From CAZOWW01 sp964583765 (GTDB lineage: Bacteria > Actinomycetota > Actinomycetes > Actinomycetales > Kineosporiaceae), in NCBI GenBank assembly GCA_964583765.1, contig CAZOWW010000173.1:1-9319 (forward strand): a stretch of DNA of 9,319 nucleotides, in the 5' to 3' direction. Position 1 is the first letter of the stretch. Every line of letters begins with the position of its first letter. Below, piece by piece: positions 1 through 6,431 of this stretch. The notes under the pieces are model-generated. The model was not told where the DNA came from. It saw nothing but the letters and a program-made list of their open reading frames with translations, and did no database searches. The position numbers were made by a program, and so were the translations under genes.

Positions 1-53
1 CAAAGGCTTCCAGTTCTTGCCCATGCTGACGCGCGACGACCCGGGGTGGAGCG

Positions 54-97
54 CCGCGCACGGGTTCGTCGGGTTCCCCGCGCACGGGTTCGTCGGG
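54..97 (+). repeat. Perfect 20-base direct repeat, 24-base period
   Basis: The sequence ccgcgcacgggttcgtcggg occurs at 54-73 and again at 78-97 with no mismatch. The 24-base period equals eight codons, so in the FtsI frame it encodes a repeated PRTGSSG octad (A/S-PRTGSSG). The repeat preserves frame, as expected for expansion of a disordered protein tail by slippage or unequal crossover. It lies close to the suspected frameshift, where repeated GC-rich sequence could also mislead assembly. Confidence 0.85.
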
Positions 98-158
98 CGT
101 CGGGGGTACCGGTTCCTCCGCGCCCGCGCGGGGTGGATCGGCGCGCGCCCCGTCCGGG

Positions 159-261
159 CGTTCGGGATCCTCCGGCACCGCACGTCCGGGTTCCGCCGCC
201 CCTGCGCGTTCGGGGTCCGCCAGCTCTTCTGGCACCGGGCGTTCGGGTTCCTCCGGCACCG
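159..261 (+). repeat. Degenerate in-frame repeats coding RSGSSGT-like units
   Basis: A 22-base unit at 159-180 recurs at 240-261 with a single difference (A versus T at the ninth base), 81 bases or 27 codons apart. More diverged copies lie between them (around 208-236) and just after (263-276). In the FtsI frame the units read roughly RSGSSGT, RPGSAAP, RSGSASSSGT, RSGSSGT and RSGT. Spacing in whole codons supports this frame as the translated one. Many glycine codons here are GGT, unlike the bulk of the neighbouring genes. Confidence 0.7.
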
Positions 262-491
262 GACGTTCCGGTACGGCGCCCCAGTCGCGGGCAGGCGGGT
301 CGACCGCGGCCCGCCCGGCCCCCGCCCGCACCCCCCGGCGGGGGCCGGGCGCCGGTGGCGGAGCCACCCGCACCCGCGTCCCCCCGCGAGCGACCGGTTC
401 CGGGCCGCGGGGTCCCCGCCGCCCCCGCCGTCCCGGGTCCGGACGGCGCCCGGCCTGGGCACGACGTCGCCCGGTCAGCCCGGACCGGCGG

Positions 492-2222
492 TTGCGCGCC
501 ACCCTGGCGCTGGTGCTGTTCGTGCTGAGCATCTACGTGGGTCGGCTCATCCAGCTCCAGGGTGTGGACGCCTCTGCGCTGGCCACCCGGGCCTTCGACG
601 AGCGATCCACGACCGTGGCCCTGCCCGCGCATCGAGGCGACATCACCGACGTGAACGGGGCGGTCCTCGCCACCACGGTGGATCGCTGGAACATCCTGGT
701 CGACCAGCGCGAGGTGGTCGACTACACCAAGCGGATCGGCGGGCACGCCGTGCGCGTGGGGGTCGTGGGCGCTGCGGCCGATCTGGCTCCTGTCCTGGGC
801 ATGGACAAGGCCACCTTGCGTGCCGCGCTCACCGGCACCCGTCGGGGCGCGTACGTGGCCAAGGGTGTCCCGGTGGGCGTCTGGCGCAAGGTCGCGCGCA
901 TGATGATCACCGGTATCGCCGGGGAGCAGGACAGCCGGCGCATCTACCCGGACGGCGCCGTGGGGGCCTCGCTCGTCGGTTTCGTGAGCCGCGACGGGCG
1001 CCCGCTGGCCGGGATCGAGAAGGAGTACGCCTCCTTCCTCGCCGGCCGCGACGGCAAGCTGCAGTACGAGATGAGCGGCGACGGAGCCCGGGTGGCCATC
1101 CCCACCGGCCTGGAGAACGAGGTGGAACCGCAGCCGGGCGGGAACGTGCGGTTGACCATCGACGCCGACCTCCAGTGGAAGGCCCACGAGGCGCTCGCCG
1201 CGGAGGTGACCAAGTCCGGGGCCGAGTCCGGCAGCGTGGTGGTGCTGGACACGCGGACCTTCGACATCCTGGCCCTCGCCTCGGTGCCCACCCTCGACTC
1301 CAACGACCCGGGGGCGGCGCCGGCGGCGGACCGCGGCAACCGGTCGTTGCTCGACGTCTTCGAGCCCGGGTCCACGAGCAAGTTGATCACCGCGTCCGCC
1401 GCCGTCCAGGAGGGCGTGGCGACCCCGGCGACCCGCCTGCGCGTGCCGAACTCGATCCACCGGGGCGGGCGGACCTTCCACGACTCGGAAGCCCATGCCA
1501 CGGAGAACCTGACCTTCGCCGGGGTGCTCGCCAAGTCCAGCAATGTCGGATCGATCATGGTCGGTGAGCGGATATCGCCGCAGACCATGTACCACTACCT
1601 GACCGCGTTCGGCCTCGGGGCGCCGACGGGTCTCGGACTGCCGGAATCCCGCGGCATCCTCGCGCCCGTGCAGGACTGGAGCCGGTCGCAGCGCTACACC
1701 GTGCTGTTCGGCCAGGGGATGTCCCTGACCGCGCTGCAGGACGCCGACGTCTACGCCACGATCGCCAACAACGGGGTACGCCTGACCCCGCGCATCGTCG
1801 CGGGCACCACCACCCCGGACGGGCAGTTCCACCCGACGCCGACCCCGCCGTCCACCCGGGTAGTCAGCGCACAGACCGCCGCCACGGTGCGGTACATGCT
1901 CGAGAGCGTGGTCAGCGACGAGGGCACCGCCGCGGGCGCCGCGATCCCGGGCTACCGGGTGGCCGGCAAGACCGGCACCGCGCAGGCCCCGGACGCGCGC
2001 TGCGGCTGCTACCGCGGCTACACCGCCAGCTTCATCGGGATGGCGCCCGCCGACGATCCCCACCTGGTGGTCGCGGTGATCCTGCAGCGCCCGGTCAGGG
2101 GCCACTACGGCAGCCTGGTCGCCGCGCCGGTCTTCCAGCAGGTGATGACGTACGCGCTGGCCCATGAGGGAATCCCGCCCACGGGGGCCCAGGCACCGGT
2201 CGTGCCGGTGACCTACCCGTGA
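492..2222 (+). CDS. ftsI: FtsI, septal peptidoglycan D,D-transpeptidase (class B penicillin-binding protein)
   Basis: FtsI crosslinks stem peptides of new septal peptidoglycan outside the membrane and works as a pair with FtsW. Numbering from TTG 492 (576 residues): a single membrane anchor at about 3-22; a PBP dimer domain beginning with the RGDITDVNG box at 48-56; and a transpeptidase domain with all three active-site motifs. These are S294-T-S-K297 (catalytic Ser and Lys) within EPGSTSK, S349-S-N351, and K493-T-G-T. C504 and C506 lie just after the KTGT motif on the extracytoplasmic face. No PASTA domains are visible. TTG 492 is the only start codon in this frame after the TGA at 27-29. 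It has no convincing Shine-Dalgarno and would remove the basic residues expected before the anchor, so the real protein is probably longer (see 30-491). The identity is secure; the 5' end is not. The stop is 35 bases before murE. Confidence 0.93.
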   Translation: MRATLALVLFVLSIYVGRLIQLQGVDASALATRAFDERSTTVALPAHRGDITDVNGAVLATTVDRWNILVDQREVVDYTKRIGGHAVRVGVVGAAADLAPVLGMDKATLRAALTGTRRGAYVAKGVPVGVWRKVARMMITGIAGEQDSRRIYPDGAVGASLVGFVSRDGRPLAGIEKEYASFLAGRDGKLQYEMSGDGARVAIPTGLENEVEPQPGGNVRLTIDADLQWKAHEALAAEVTKSGAESGSVVVLDTRTFDILALASVPTLDSNDPGAAPAADRGNRSLLDVFEPGSTSKLITASAAVQEGVATPATRLRVPNSIHRGGRTFHDSEAHATENLTFAGVLAKSSNVGSIMVGERISPQTMYHYLTAFGLGAPTGLGLPESRGILAPVQDWSRSQRYTVLFGQGMSLTALQDADVYATIANNGVRLTPRIVAGTTTPDGQFHPTPTPPSTRVVSAQTAATVRYMLESVVSDEGTAAGAAIPGYRVAGKTGTAQAPDARCGCYRGYTASFIGMAPADDPHLVVAVILQRPVRGHYGSLVAAPVFQQVMTYALAHEGIPPTGAQAPVVPVTYP

Positions 2223-2247
2223 CCGGGTCACTGCCTGCTCACCGGTA
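2203..2247 (+). other. Nested inverted repeat across the ftsI stop and the ftsI-murE gap
   Basis: An outer arm at 2205-2211 (CCGGTGA) pairs with 2239-2245 (TCACCGG). It can extend by a G-T and a T-A pair to 2203/2247. Inside it, GTGAC at 2219-2223 pairs with GTCAC at 2227-2231 around a three-base loop and includes the ftsI stop codon. The structure ends about ten bases before the murE start, which has no clear Shine-Dalgarno. There is no T-run, so it does not look like a standard intrinsic terminator. It could tune murE translation or RNA stability, but in such GC-rich DNA a chance inverted repeat is also reasonable. Confidence 0.35.
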
Positions 2248-2257
2248 ACCTCCGATA

Positions 2258-3898
2258 GTGGCCATTCAGGCGGGGCTCCGCCCCACGAACCTGCCGTCGC
2301 GCCCCCTGACCGAGGTGGCGCGGTGGGCCGGCACCGACCTCCTCCAGGTGACGGACGGCGCGCGCGGGCTCGCCCCCGCCGACCCGGCGCACGCGGCCGA
2401 CGTGCGGGTGAGCGGGGTGGTCCTCGACTCGCGTTCCGCCCGGCCGGGTGACCTCTACGCAGGCCTGCCCGGAGCCCGTACCCACGGCGCCCGGCACGCC
2501 ATCCAGGCCGTGGACGGCGGGGCCGTGGCGGTGCTGACCGACCCGGCGGGCGCCGAGCTGGCCGCGCAGGAGGGCACCGTGCCCCCCGGGATCCCGCTGC
2601 TCGTGGTGCCCGGCCCGCGGGAGGTGCTGGGCTCGCTGGCCGGACGGGTCTACGGCGAACCGTCCGCCCACCTGGGCATGGTCGGGGTGACCGGCACCAA
2701 CGGGAAGACCACCACGACCTTCCTGGTCGACGACGCGCTGCGCGCCCTGGGCCGCAGTTCCGGCCTCGTCGGCACGGTCGAGGTGCGCGTGGGCGACGAA
2801 CGGATCGCCAGCGCCCGCACCACCCCGGAGGCGCCCGACCTGCACGCGCTCCTCGCGGTGATGTGCGAGCGTGGCGCGGCCACCTGCTCCGTGGAGGTCT
2901 CCAGCCACGCCCTGCGGCTGCACCGGGTCGACGGCGTGGTCTTCGACATCGCGGTCTTCACCAACCTCTCCCAGGACCACCTCGACTTCCACGACGGCAT
3001 GGAGGACTACTTCGCCGCCAAGTCGGAGCTGTTCACCCCGGTGCGTGCCCGGCGCGGGGTCGTCTGCGTGGACGACCCCTGGGGCGCCCGCCTGGCCGCC
3101 GCCACCCCGCTGCCGGTGGTCACCCTGGCCACCACGGACCCCACGGCGGACGCCGACTGGGTGGTCCACGAGCGGATCGTGGGTGCGGGCGGCACGGACT
3201 TCACCCTGGTGCACCGGTCCGGCCGGCGCGTGGCCGCGGCCAGTCCGATCCCCGGCGCCTTCAACGTGGCCAACTCGGCCCTGGCCGTGCTCGTGCTGGC
3301 CGAGCTCGGCGTCGAGGTGGACCAGGCCGCCGCCGCGGTCCGGGTGGCCGGTCCGGTGCCCGGACGGATGGAGCGCGTGCTCGGTGCGGGCACGGCGGGA
3401 GAGCCGTTCGCGGTGGTCGACTACGCACACACCCCCGACGCGGTGCGGGCGGCACTCGAGGCGTTGGGCCCGGGGGCCGGCCGTCCCCTCGTCGTGGTCC
3501 TCGGCGCGGGCGGCGACCGTGACCGGGACAAGCGCCCGGCCATGGGCGAGGCCGCGGCCCGTCGCGCGGACGTGGTGCTGGTGACCGACGACAACCCGCG
3601 TTCGGAGGACCCCGCGGCGATCCGGGCCGCGGTGGCCGAAGGGGCCCGTCGGGGAGCCGCGGCCAGCGGTGCGCTCGTCCTGGAAGTGCCGGGTCGGCGT
3701 GCCGCGATCGCGCAGGCGGTGGTCCGGGCCTGGGGTGCGGGTACCGTGCTCGTCGCCGGGAAGGGCCACGAACAGGGACAGGACGTGGCCGGCACGGTCC
3801 ACCCCTTCGACGACCGCCGGGTGCTGCGCGAGGAGTTGCTCGCCGCCGGCCCCGAACAGAACCAGTCCGAGCGCCGTCCCGAGGAGCACATCAGGTGA
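2258..3898 (+). CDS. murE: MurE, UDP-MurNAc-L-Ala-D-Glu:meso-diaminopimelate ligase
   Basis: MurE is the cytoplasmic ATP-dependent ligase adding the third residue of the stem peptide. The 546-residue protein has the three-domain Mur ligase layout. An N-terminal substrate-binding domain carries the VLDSRSARPGDLYAGLPG block. The central ATPase domain has the P-loop GVTGTNGKTT at 143-152 (K150), TTPE at 188-191 and the probable carbamylated lysine K255 in YFAAKSELF. The C-terminal domain has YAHTPDA from 389, DNPR at 445-448 followed by Ser-Glu, and GKGHE at 501-505. In this family DNPR marks enzymes using meso-DAP rather than L-lysine, so the organism should have DAP-type peptidoglycan. The GTG start at 2258 is chosen because the next in-frame starts would cut into the conserved N-terminal segment (RPLTEVARWAG). 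It has no good Shine-Dalgarno. The gene end overlaps murF by four bases. Confidence 0.97.
   Translation: MAIQAGLRPTNLPSRPLTEVARWAGTDLLQVTDGARGLAPADPAHAADVRVSGVVLDSRSARPGDLYAGLPGARTHGARHAIQAVDGGAVAVLTDPAGAELAAQEGTVPPGIPLLVVPGPREVLGSLAGRVYGEPSAHLGMVGVTGTNGKTTTTFLVDDALRALGRSSGLVGTVEVRVGDERIASARTTPEAPDLHALLAVMCERGAATCSVEVSSHALRLHRVDGVVFDIAVFTNLSQDHLDFHDGMEDYFAAKSELFTPVRARRGVVCVDDPWGARLAAATPLPVVTLATTDPTADADWVVHERIVGAGGTDFTLVHRSGRRVAAASPIPGAFNVANSALAVLVLAELGVEVDQAAAAVRVAGPVPGRMERVLGAGTAGEPFAVVDYAHTPDAVRAALEALGPGAGRPLVVVLGAGGDRDRDKRPAMGEAAARRADVVLVTDDNPRSEDPAAIRAAVAEGARRGAAASGALVLEVPGRRAAIAQAVVRAWGAGTVLVAGKGHEQGQDVAGTVHPFDDRRVLREELLAAGPEQNQSERRPEEHIR
3881..3886 (+). promoter_or_regulatory. Shine-Dalgarno site of murF inside the end of murE
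   Basis: GAGGAG lies eight bases before GTG 3895 and is the clearest ribosome binding site in the window. Together with the GTGA start/stop overlap it fixes the murF start and suggests coupling of murF translation to that of murE. Confidence 0.75.
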
Positions 3899-5355
3899 TC
3901 CCCTTCAGCCTCGCCGAACTCGCCGCGGCCATGGCCGGGCGGTTGTCCGGGGGAGCGAACCCGGCCGCACCCGTCACGGGCCCGGTGGTGATCGACTCCC
4001 GCGAGGTGGTGCCCGGGGCGGTGTTCGTGGCGCTGCCCGGGGAACACGTCGACGGGCACGACTTCGCCCGTACGGCGCACCAGGCCGGTGCCGTGGTGAC
4101 GATCGCGACGCGGGAGGTCGGAGTGCCCGCCCTGCTCGTGGACGACCCGGTGCAGGCCCTGGGCCTCCTCGCGCGGGCCCTGCTCGACCGGCTCCCCGCG
4201 GTGCGCGTGGTCGGGATCACCGGATCCTCCGGCAAGACGAGCACGAAGGATCTCGTGGCCGGCCTGCTGGAGCGCCTCGGGCCGACCGTGGCCCCGCCCG
4301 GCTCGCTGAACAACGAGCTGGGCGTGCCGCTGACCGTGCTGCGGGCCACCGAGGACACCCGGTTCCTGGTGCTCGAGATGGGGGCGCGCGGCCGCGGCCA
4401 CATCGACTACCTGTGCCGGATCGCCCCGCCCACGGTGGGGGTGGTGGTCGGCGTGGGCACGGCGCACCTGGGGGAGTTCGGCAGCCGGGAGGCCATTGCC
4501 GAGGCCAAGGCCGAACTCGTGCGTGCCCTGCCGCCGGGCGGACTGGCCGTGCTGAACGCCGACGACGAGGTGGTCGCCGCGATGGCCGCGCAGACCCCGG
4601 CCCGTGCGGTGCTCGCCGGCCGGGACATGCGGGCCGGGGTGCGCGTCACCGATCTGGAACTCGACGACCAGGCCCGCCCCCGCTTCACGCTGCACGCCGA
4701 CGGCGACCGGGTGCCCGTGGCCCTGGCCCTGCACGGGGACCACCACGCCGCCAACGCGGCCCTCGCCGCGGCCGTGGCCCTGGACGCCGGGATGTCACCG
4801 GCCGAGGTCGCCCGGGTGCTGGGTGAGCAGGTGCCGCGCAGCCGGTGGCGCATGGAGGTCCGTACCCGCGCGGATGGGCTGACCGTGGTGAACGACGCCT
4901 ACAACGCCAACCCCGACTCCACCCGCTCCGCGGTGCGGACCCTGGTCGCGATGGCCGGGTCCGGCGGGACGGCGCGGCGCAGCTGGGCCGTGCTCGGCGA
5001 GATGCGCGAGCTGGGTGCCGACTCGGTCCACGAGCACGAGGAGATCGGCCGGCTCACCGCCGCGGCCGGGGTCGACCGGGTGATCGCGGTGGGCGAACCC
5101 ACCCGGCCGCTGGCGCTGGCCGCGGGGGAGCGCGCGGTCTGGGTCGCCGATCCGCGCGAGGCCACGGCGTTCCTGACCGACCGGGTCGGCGCCGGGGACG
5201 TCGTCCTGCTCAAGGCCAGCCGGGCGGTGGGACTCGAGCGCGTGGCCGAGGACCTGCTCACCGCCGGTGCCGGTGCGGGTACAGGGGCCGGTGCTGGCGT
5301 GGGTGTTGTCGCCGGTGCCGGTACGGCTGGGCGCGGATCGGGGGGCACGCGATGA
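3895..5355 (+). CDS. murF: MurF, UDP-MurNAc-tripeptide:D-alanyl-D-alanine ligase
   Basis: MurF adds the D-Ala-D-Ala dipeptide and so finishes the cytoplasmic UDP-MurNAc-pentapeptide that MraY uses. The 486-residue protein shows an N-terminal domain with VIDSREVVPGAVFVALPGE near 33-51. The ATPase P-loop is GITGSSGKTSTKD with K114, followed by NNELGVPLT from 139 and LEMGARGRGHI around 160-170. The C-terminal domain contains NDAYNANPDS at 333-342 and LGEMRELG at 367-374, all typical of MurF. GTG 3895 is supported by GAGGAG eight bases upstream and by the four-base GTGA overlap with murE. The conserved fold ends near residue 457. The last 29 residues are a Gly/Ala tail that is probably disordered and not needed for the ligase. 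The stop overlaps the mraY start as ATGA. Confidence 0.97.
   Translation: MIPFSLAELAAAMAGRLSGGANPAAPVTGPVVIDSREVVPGAVFVALPGEHVDGHDFARTAHQAGAVVTIATREVGVPALLVDDPVQALGLLARALLDRLPAVRVVGITGSSGKTSTKDLVAGLLERLGPTVAPPGSLNNELGVPLTVLRATEDTRFLVLEMGARGRGHIDYLCRIAPPTVGVVVGVGTAHLGEFGSREAIAEAKAELVRALPPGGLAVLNADDEVVAAMAAQTPARAVLAGRDMRAGVRVTDLELDDQARPRFTLHADGDRVPVALALHGDHHAANAALAAAVALDAGMSPAEVARVLGEQVPRSRWRMEVRTRADGLTVVNDAYNANPDSTRSAVRTLVAMAGSGGTARRSWAVLGEMRELGADSVHEHEEIGRLTAAAGVDRVIAVGEPTRPLALAAGERAVWVADPREATAFLTDRVGAGDVVLLKASRAVGLERVAEDLLTAGAGAGTGAGAGVGVVAGAGTAGRGSGGTR
5266..5352 (+). repeat. Gly/Ala low-complexity tail at the end of murF
   Basis: Codons 458-486 of murF read GAGAGTGAGAGVGVV and onward, built from a degenerate GGTGCC-like hexanucleotide. 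The tail contains many GGT and some GCT, GTT and ACA codons, while the body of murF ends its codons almost always in G or C. This looks like a recent simple-repeat expansion at the C-terminus. It ends exactly at the overlapping stop/start with mraY, and its GGGGGG run at 5340-5345 may serve as a weak ribosome binding site for mraY. Confidence 0.7.
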
Positions 5356-6431
5356 GGACAGTGCTGATCGCCGCGGCGGTCTCGCTGGTCGCGTCCCTCT
5401 TCGGGACCCCCCTGTACATCCGCTTCCTGGTGCGGCGCGGCTACGGGCAGTTCATCCGGGACGACGGGCCCACCTCGCACCACACCAAGCGCGGAACCCC
5501 CACCATGGGGGGCGCCGTGATCATCGGTGCGGCCCTGCTCGGTTACTGCCTGGCCCACACGGCCACCATGCGCCGTCCCACCGCCTCGGCGGTGCTCGTG
5601 CTGTTCCTGATGAGCGGGCTGGGCCTGATCGGCTGGCTCGACGACTACCTCAAGATCTCCCGCCAGCGCTCGCTGGGCCTGCGCGCCGGACCCAAGCTGC
5701 TCGGCCAGTCCGCGGTCGCGATCACCTTCGCCGTCCTCGCCCTGCAGTTCCGCAACAAGGCCTCGCTGACCCCGGCGTCCACGCACATCTCCTTCATCCG
5801 TGACTCGGGGGTCGACCTGGCCTTCGCCGGTGGCGCGGTGGGCACGGTGCTGTTCGTGCTCTGGGCCATGTTCATGATCGCGGCCGAGAGCAACGGCGTG
5901 AACCTCACGGACGGCCTCGACGGGCTGGCCACCGGCGCGAGCGTCGCCGTCTCGGGGGCCTACGTGCTGATCGGTATCTGGCAGTCCAACAACTCCTGCC
6001 AGGTCCGTCCGGGCCCCCTGTGCTACGAGGTGCGCGATCCTCGCGACCTGGCCGTCGTGGCCGCCTGCGTCATGGGCTCCTGCTTCGGCTTCCTGTGGTG
6101 GAACGCCGCCCCCGCGAAGATCTTCATGGGGGACACGGGGTCGCTGGCGCTCGGCGGGGTGCTCGCCGGGCTGGCCATCACCACCCAGACCGAACTCCTG
6201 CTGGCCCTTCTCGGGGGCCTGTTCGTGGTGATCACCCTGTCCGTGGTGATCCAGGTGGCCTCGTTCAAGATGACCGGTAAACGCGTGTTCCGCATGGCAC
6301 CCCTGCAACACCATTTCGAGCTCGCGGGCTGGGGCGAGGTCACGATCGTGATCCGTTTCTGGATCATTGCCGGCCTCTTCATGGGCCTGGGTCTCGGCAT
6401 GTTCTACGCGGAATGGGTGGTGGGAATTTGA
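5352..6431 (+). CDS. mraY: MraY, phospho-N-acetylmuramoyl-pentapeptide transferase (lipid I synthase)
   Basis: MraY is a polytopic inner-membrane enzyme that transfers phospho-MurNAc-pentapeptide to undecaprenyl phosphate, the first membrane step of wall synthesis. The protein has 359 residues, close to the family norm, with about ten hydrophobic segments. Visible motifs on the cytoplasmic side are GPTSHHTKRGTPTMGG near 39-54, the metal-binding D97-D98 in GWLDDYLKI, NLTDGLDGLA from 184, and MGDTGSLALGG with D261. The last loop reads MAPLQHHFEL, so the first position of the usual HHH triplet is Gln319; I recall the same form in other actinobacteria. A cysteine pair (C216, C224) lies in the extracytoplasmic loop after NLTDGLDG and the next membrane segment. 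ATG 5352 overlaps the murF stop as ATGA with a G-run six bases upstream. The end overlaps the murD start. Confidence 0.97.
   Translation: MRTVLIAAAVSLVASLFGTPLYIRFLVRRGYGQFIRDDGPTSHHTKRGTPTMGGAVIIGAALLGYCLAHTATMRRPTASAVLVLFLMSGLGLIGWLDDYLKISRQRSLGLRAGPKLLGQSAVAITFAVLALQFRNKASLTPASTHISFIRDSGVDLAFAGGAVGTVLFVLWAMFMIAAESNGVNLTDGLDGLATGASVAVSGAYVLIGIWQSNNSCQVRPGPLCYEVRDPRDLAVVAACVMGSCFGFLWWNAAPAKIFMGDTGSLALGGVLAGLAITTQTELLLALLGGLFVVITLSVVIQVASFKMTGKRVFRMAPLQHHFELAGWGEVTIVIRFWIIAGLFMGLGLGMFYAEWVVGI

Larger units (their letters stand above)
30..491 (+). other. ftsI: In-frame, start-less low-complexity N-terminal extension of FtsI
   Basis: This reading frame is open from just after a TGA at 27-29 and runs directly into the FtsI membrane anchor, but it contains no ATG, GTG, TTG or CTG before TTG 492. 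The 154 codons encode a Ser/Gly/Thr/Arg/Ala/Pro segment, with repeats such as PRTGSSG and RSGSSGT in its first half. It then becomes Arg/Pro-rich (for example RRPAWARRRPVSPDRR) immediately before the hydrophobic anchor. Such disordered, basic cytoplasmic tails are common ahead of the anchor in actinobacterial FtsI, so I infer that this is translated as part of FtsI. The natural start would then be ATG 23 (or TTG 17, which has AAAGG ten bases upstream). Both are in another frame, so one extra base, for example in the GGGG run at 43-46, would explain the break. A true rearrangement or a start at 492 remain possible. Confidence 0.6.

Noticed and set aside
1..528. Frame open from the left edge to 528, possibly the Pro/Arg-rich tail of FtsL overlapping ftsI
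   Set aside because: It has many GTT, CCA and GCA codons, atypical for this genome, and it would overlap the Arg/Pro-rich segment that joins naturally to the FtsI anchor. No FtsL core is visible, so it cannot be supported.
17..1567. A 516-codon + strand frame starting at TTG 17, with very high third-position GC in its first part
   Set aside because: It runs out of frame through the FtsI anchor and dimer domain, and its product has no domain features. The high third-position GC at 23-300 arises because the Ser/Gly/Thr/Arg/Pro codons of the FtsI frame have G or C at their second position. Only its start may matter, as the pre-frameshift ftsI start.
2219..2231. GTGAC-CGG-GTCAC hairpin at the ftsI stop as a transcription terminator
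   Set aside because: The stem is only five base pairs with no T-run, and the downstream genes belong to the same pathway and appear to depend on read-through.
2228..3889. Long open frame on the - strand opposite almost all of murE
   Set aside because: Its codons are the reverse of G/C-ending murE codons, which removes stops by chance in such GC-rich DNA. The product is a Gly/Arg/His-rich sequence with no recognisable fold, while murE on the + strand has every family motif.
3421..6314. Further long - strand open frames opposite murF and mraY (3421-4746 and 4899-6314)
   Set aside because: Same GC artefact: biased composition, no motifs, and full overlap with well-supported + strand genes.
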